Shown here: positions 60,965-64,000 of the stretch, piece by piece
How positions within the stretch are numbered: the stretch's first letter is position 1
How the letters are laid out: the number at the start of each line of letters is the position of its first letter
DNA from: Caulobacter sp. RHG1
Lineage (GTDB): Bacteria > Pseudomonadota > Alphaproteobacteria > Caulobacterales > Caulobacteraceae
Assembly (NCBI RefSeq): GCF_013181195.1
Contig: NZ_SMZP01000010.1
Span: 124,001 to 188,000, forward strand
DNA length: 64,000 bases
Direction: 5' to 3'
The notes under the pieces: generated by a model
What the model saw: the letters and a program-made list of their open reading frames with translations, nothing else
Told to the model about the DNA's origin: nothing
The model's database searches: none
Made by a program: the position numbers and the translations under genes

Positions 60965-61225
60965 TTAGGCCGCTTCGACGGCGTGCTCGGCCAGGATGGT
61001 CAGACCGTCGGGACCGACATCGGCGAAACCGCCCTGGATGTCGAACACCTTGGTCGTCGCGCCGTCCTTCACGGTCACCTGGCCTTCGCGCAGGGTGGTC
61101 ATGAACGGAGCGTGGCCGGCCAGGACGCCGAAGTCGCCTTCCGAACCCGGAGCCTGGACCAGGTCCACGTCGCCGGAGAACAGTTCACGCTCGGGCGCGA
61201 CCAGGGAAAAGTGCAGCTTGGCCAT
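60965..61225 (-). CDS. atpC: ATP synthase epsilon subunit, short form
   Basis: This 86-residue protein starts MAKLHFSLVAPERELFSGDVD and covers the beta-sandwich domain, including GSEGDFGVLAGHAPFMTTL. It ends before the C-terminal two-helix domain of longer epsilon subunits (about 130-140 aa in E. coli). The missing domain normally inhibits ATP hydrolysis. Alphaproteobacteria often use a separate zeta inhibitor. Its start overlaps the stop of the small upstream gene (TGATG). It is the last gene before the operon terminator. Confidence 0.93.
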   Translation of the reverse strand: MAKLHFSLVAPERELFSGDVDLVQAPGSEGDFGVLAGHAPFMTTLREGQVTVKDGATTKVFDIQGGFADVGPDGLTILAEHAVEAA

Positions 61226-61475
61226 CAGTTGAAGGTCTCCTCGACGCTGCCCAGGGCGGCTTCGATGTCTTCGTCGGTCTGGATCTCGGTCCCGCAGAAC
61301 GGGCAGAAGTGGATCGTGGCCAGCAGCACGCCGGTCTCGCCCTCTTCTTCCCGCTCGCCGAGATTCAGCAGGATCAGACCGCTGTCGTGCTCGATGAGGC
61401 TGGCGGTCGGGTCCGGAGACACGGCTTCCGCCAGCTCTTCACAGCAGAATTGGCCCAGATCGGCGTCTTCGGTCA

Positions 61476-61476
<1 letters not shown>
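61225..61476 (-). CDS. Small CxxC protein inserted between atpD and atpC
   Basis: The 83-residue acidic protein starts MTEDADLGQFCCEELAEAV and carries Cys11/Cys12 and a CPFC motif (Cys58, Cys61) within IHFCPFCGTEIQ, like half of a zinc ribbon or a redox pair. It overlaps the atpD stop by one base (TAATG) and the atpC start (TGATG), so all three are translationally coupled. No F-type ATP synthase subunit has this sequence. A role in assembly, metal handling or redox control of F1 is possible but unproved. Confidence 0.75.
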
Positions 61477-63152
<1,676 letters not shown>

Positions 63153-63157
63153 CTAGA

Positions 63158-64000
63158 TCAGACGGCTTCTGCGCCGGAGATGATCTCGATCAGCTCTTTG
63201 GTGATCTGGGCCTGGCGGGAACGGTTATACTCGAGGGTGTAGCGCTTGATCATGTCGCCCGCGTTGCGCGTGGCGTTGTCCATGGCGGTCATCTGGCTGG
63301 CGTAGAAACCAGCCATGTTGTCGAGCAGGGCCGACAGGATCTGAACCGTCAGGTTACGCGGCAGCAGCGTCTCGAGGATGGCCTCTTCCGAGGGCTCGTA
63401 CTCGTAGACCGCCGTCGGGCCGGTCGGGGCGGCGACGCCCTCGACCGTCGCCGGGATCAGCTGCAGCGCCGTCGGGGTCTGGACGACCACCGACTTGAAG
63501 CGGCTGTAGAACAGCGTGACCACGTCGGTCTCCCCGGCCTCATAGAGGCGCGTGACGACGTCGGCGATCGGCTGGGCGACCGACAGGGTGAACTGGCGAT
63601 AGGCCGACAGATCGAAATTCTCGACCACCTTGGCGCCGTACGGGCGCTTCAGCTGGGCGCTGACCTTCTTGCCGACGCAGACGATCTTCACGTCCTTGCC
63701 TTCGGCGATCAGGCCGTCGATGTGCTGGCGCGCAGCGCGGACGATCGACGACGTGAAGCCGCCGGCCAGACCGCGATCGGCGGCCGCGACGATGATCAGG
63801 TGACGATCATCGCGGCCCGTGCCGGTCAGCAGGGCCGGAGCCCCGTCGCCGGACACGCCGGCCGCCAGGTTGGCGATCACCGAAGCCAGGCGCCGGGCGT
63901 AAGGACGAGCCGCTTCGGCCGCGTCCTGGCTCCGGCGCAGCTTGGCCGCCGCCACCATCTGCATCGCTTTCGTGATCTTCTGCGTCGCCTTGACGCTCGA
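63158..64000 (-). CDS. atpG: ATP synthase gamma subunit (N-terminus beyond window)
   Basis: The frame is open from the right edge. The first visible residues [20 protein letters not shown] are the conserved gamma N-terminal helix, and the C-terminal [30 protein letters not shown] is also diagnostic. Typical gamma subunits have roughly ten more N-terminal residues (MPSLKDxRNRI-like), which lie outside the window, so ATG codons inside this sequence are not the true start. Gamma is the rotor shaft of F1. Confidence 0.96.
   Translation of the reverse strand, partial: SSVKATQKITKAMQMVAAAKLRRSQDAAEAARPYARRLASVIANLAAGVSGDGAPALLTGTGRDDRHLIIVAAADRGLAGGFTSSIVRAARQHIDGLIAEGKDVKIVCVGKKVSAQLKRPYGAKVVENFDLSAYRQFTLSVAQPIADVVTRLYEAGETDVVTLFYSRFKSVVVQTPTALQLIPATVEGVAAPTGPTAVYEYEPSEEAILETLLPRNLTVQILSALLDNMAGFYASQMTAMDNATRNAGDMIKRYTLEYNRSRQAQITKELIEIISGAEAV

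Overview
The window is GC-rich chromosomal DNA from an alphaproteobacterium, most probably Caulobacter or a close relative. The best marker is a PAS-GGDEF-EAL protein at 13938-15605 with the degenerate GEDEF motif and C-terminal Arg-Gly expected of Caulobacter PdeA. Other support comes from the aa3 oxidase gene set, the separate F1 ATP synthase operon with a short epsilon subunit, and the rsfS-rlmH-LytM-ctpA-rppH cluster. A clade-3 type catalase and a SugE-type exporter add accessory stress functions. I see no tRNA, rRNA, CRISPR array, prophage or insertion sequence; this is mostly core chromosome.

Layout. 1-10.6 kb: short-chain dehydrogenases including 3-hydroxybutyrate dehydrogenase, a membrane M50 peptidase, NUDIX and patatin proteins, YaaA, a Pro-rich lipoprotein, an FAD-linked oxidase, threonylcarbamoyl-AMP synthase and a cytochrome b561-YceI fusion with a free YceI protein. 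10.7-16.2 kb: acyl-CoA dehydrogenase, peroxiredoxin, YqgE, PdeA and a GNAT acetyltransferase. 16.3-25.6 kb (all minus strand): cytochrome c oxidase structural and assembly genes ctaC-ctaD-ctaB-small ORF-ctaG-ctaE-DUF983-SURF1, running on into thrC and an M16 peptidase. 25.9-29.1 kb: a PadR/DUF1700/GIN-domain operon and TldD. 29.4-39.6 kb: POT peptide transporter, DUF427, GshA, RsmE, PPK2, DUF4153 and an ABC exporter. 39.6-47.3 kb: two DUF454-like proteins, catalase, UbiA, desaturase, methyltransferase, VOC, MmcQ/YjbR and aldo/keto reductase. 47.4-57.3 kb: proA, nadD, rsfS, rlmH, a LytM/EnvC-like factor, ctpA, a divergent polysaccharide deacetylase and rppH. 57.3-60.7 kb: two alpha/beta hydrolases, a SugE/Gdx exporter and a secreted protein. 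60.9-64.0 kb: atpC, a small Cys-containing gene, atpD and atpG (cut by the window edge).

The most interesting signals are regulatory or structural. A two-hairpin guanidine-II (mini-ykkC) riboswitch lies before the SugE/Gdx exporter. A CTGC-N3-GCAG PhaR-type operator lies before 3-hydroxybutyrate dehydrogenase. A 22-bp palindrome lies before padR. FNR/FixK-like and OxyR-like boxes lie before ctaC and katA. An unclassified four-hairpin segment lies between tldD and the POT transporter. An uncharacterised CxxC protein is translationally coupled between atpD and atpC. Ala/Lys/Pro-rich, histone-H1-like extensions occur on both AtpD and an alpha/beta hydrolase.
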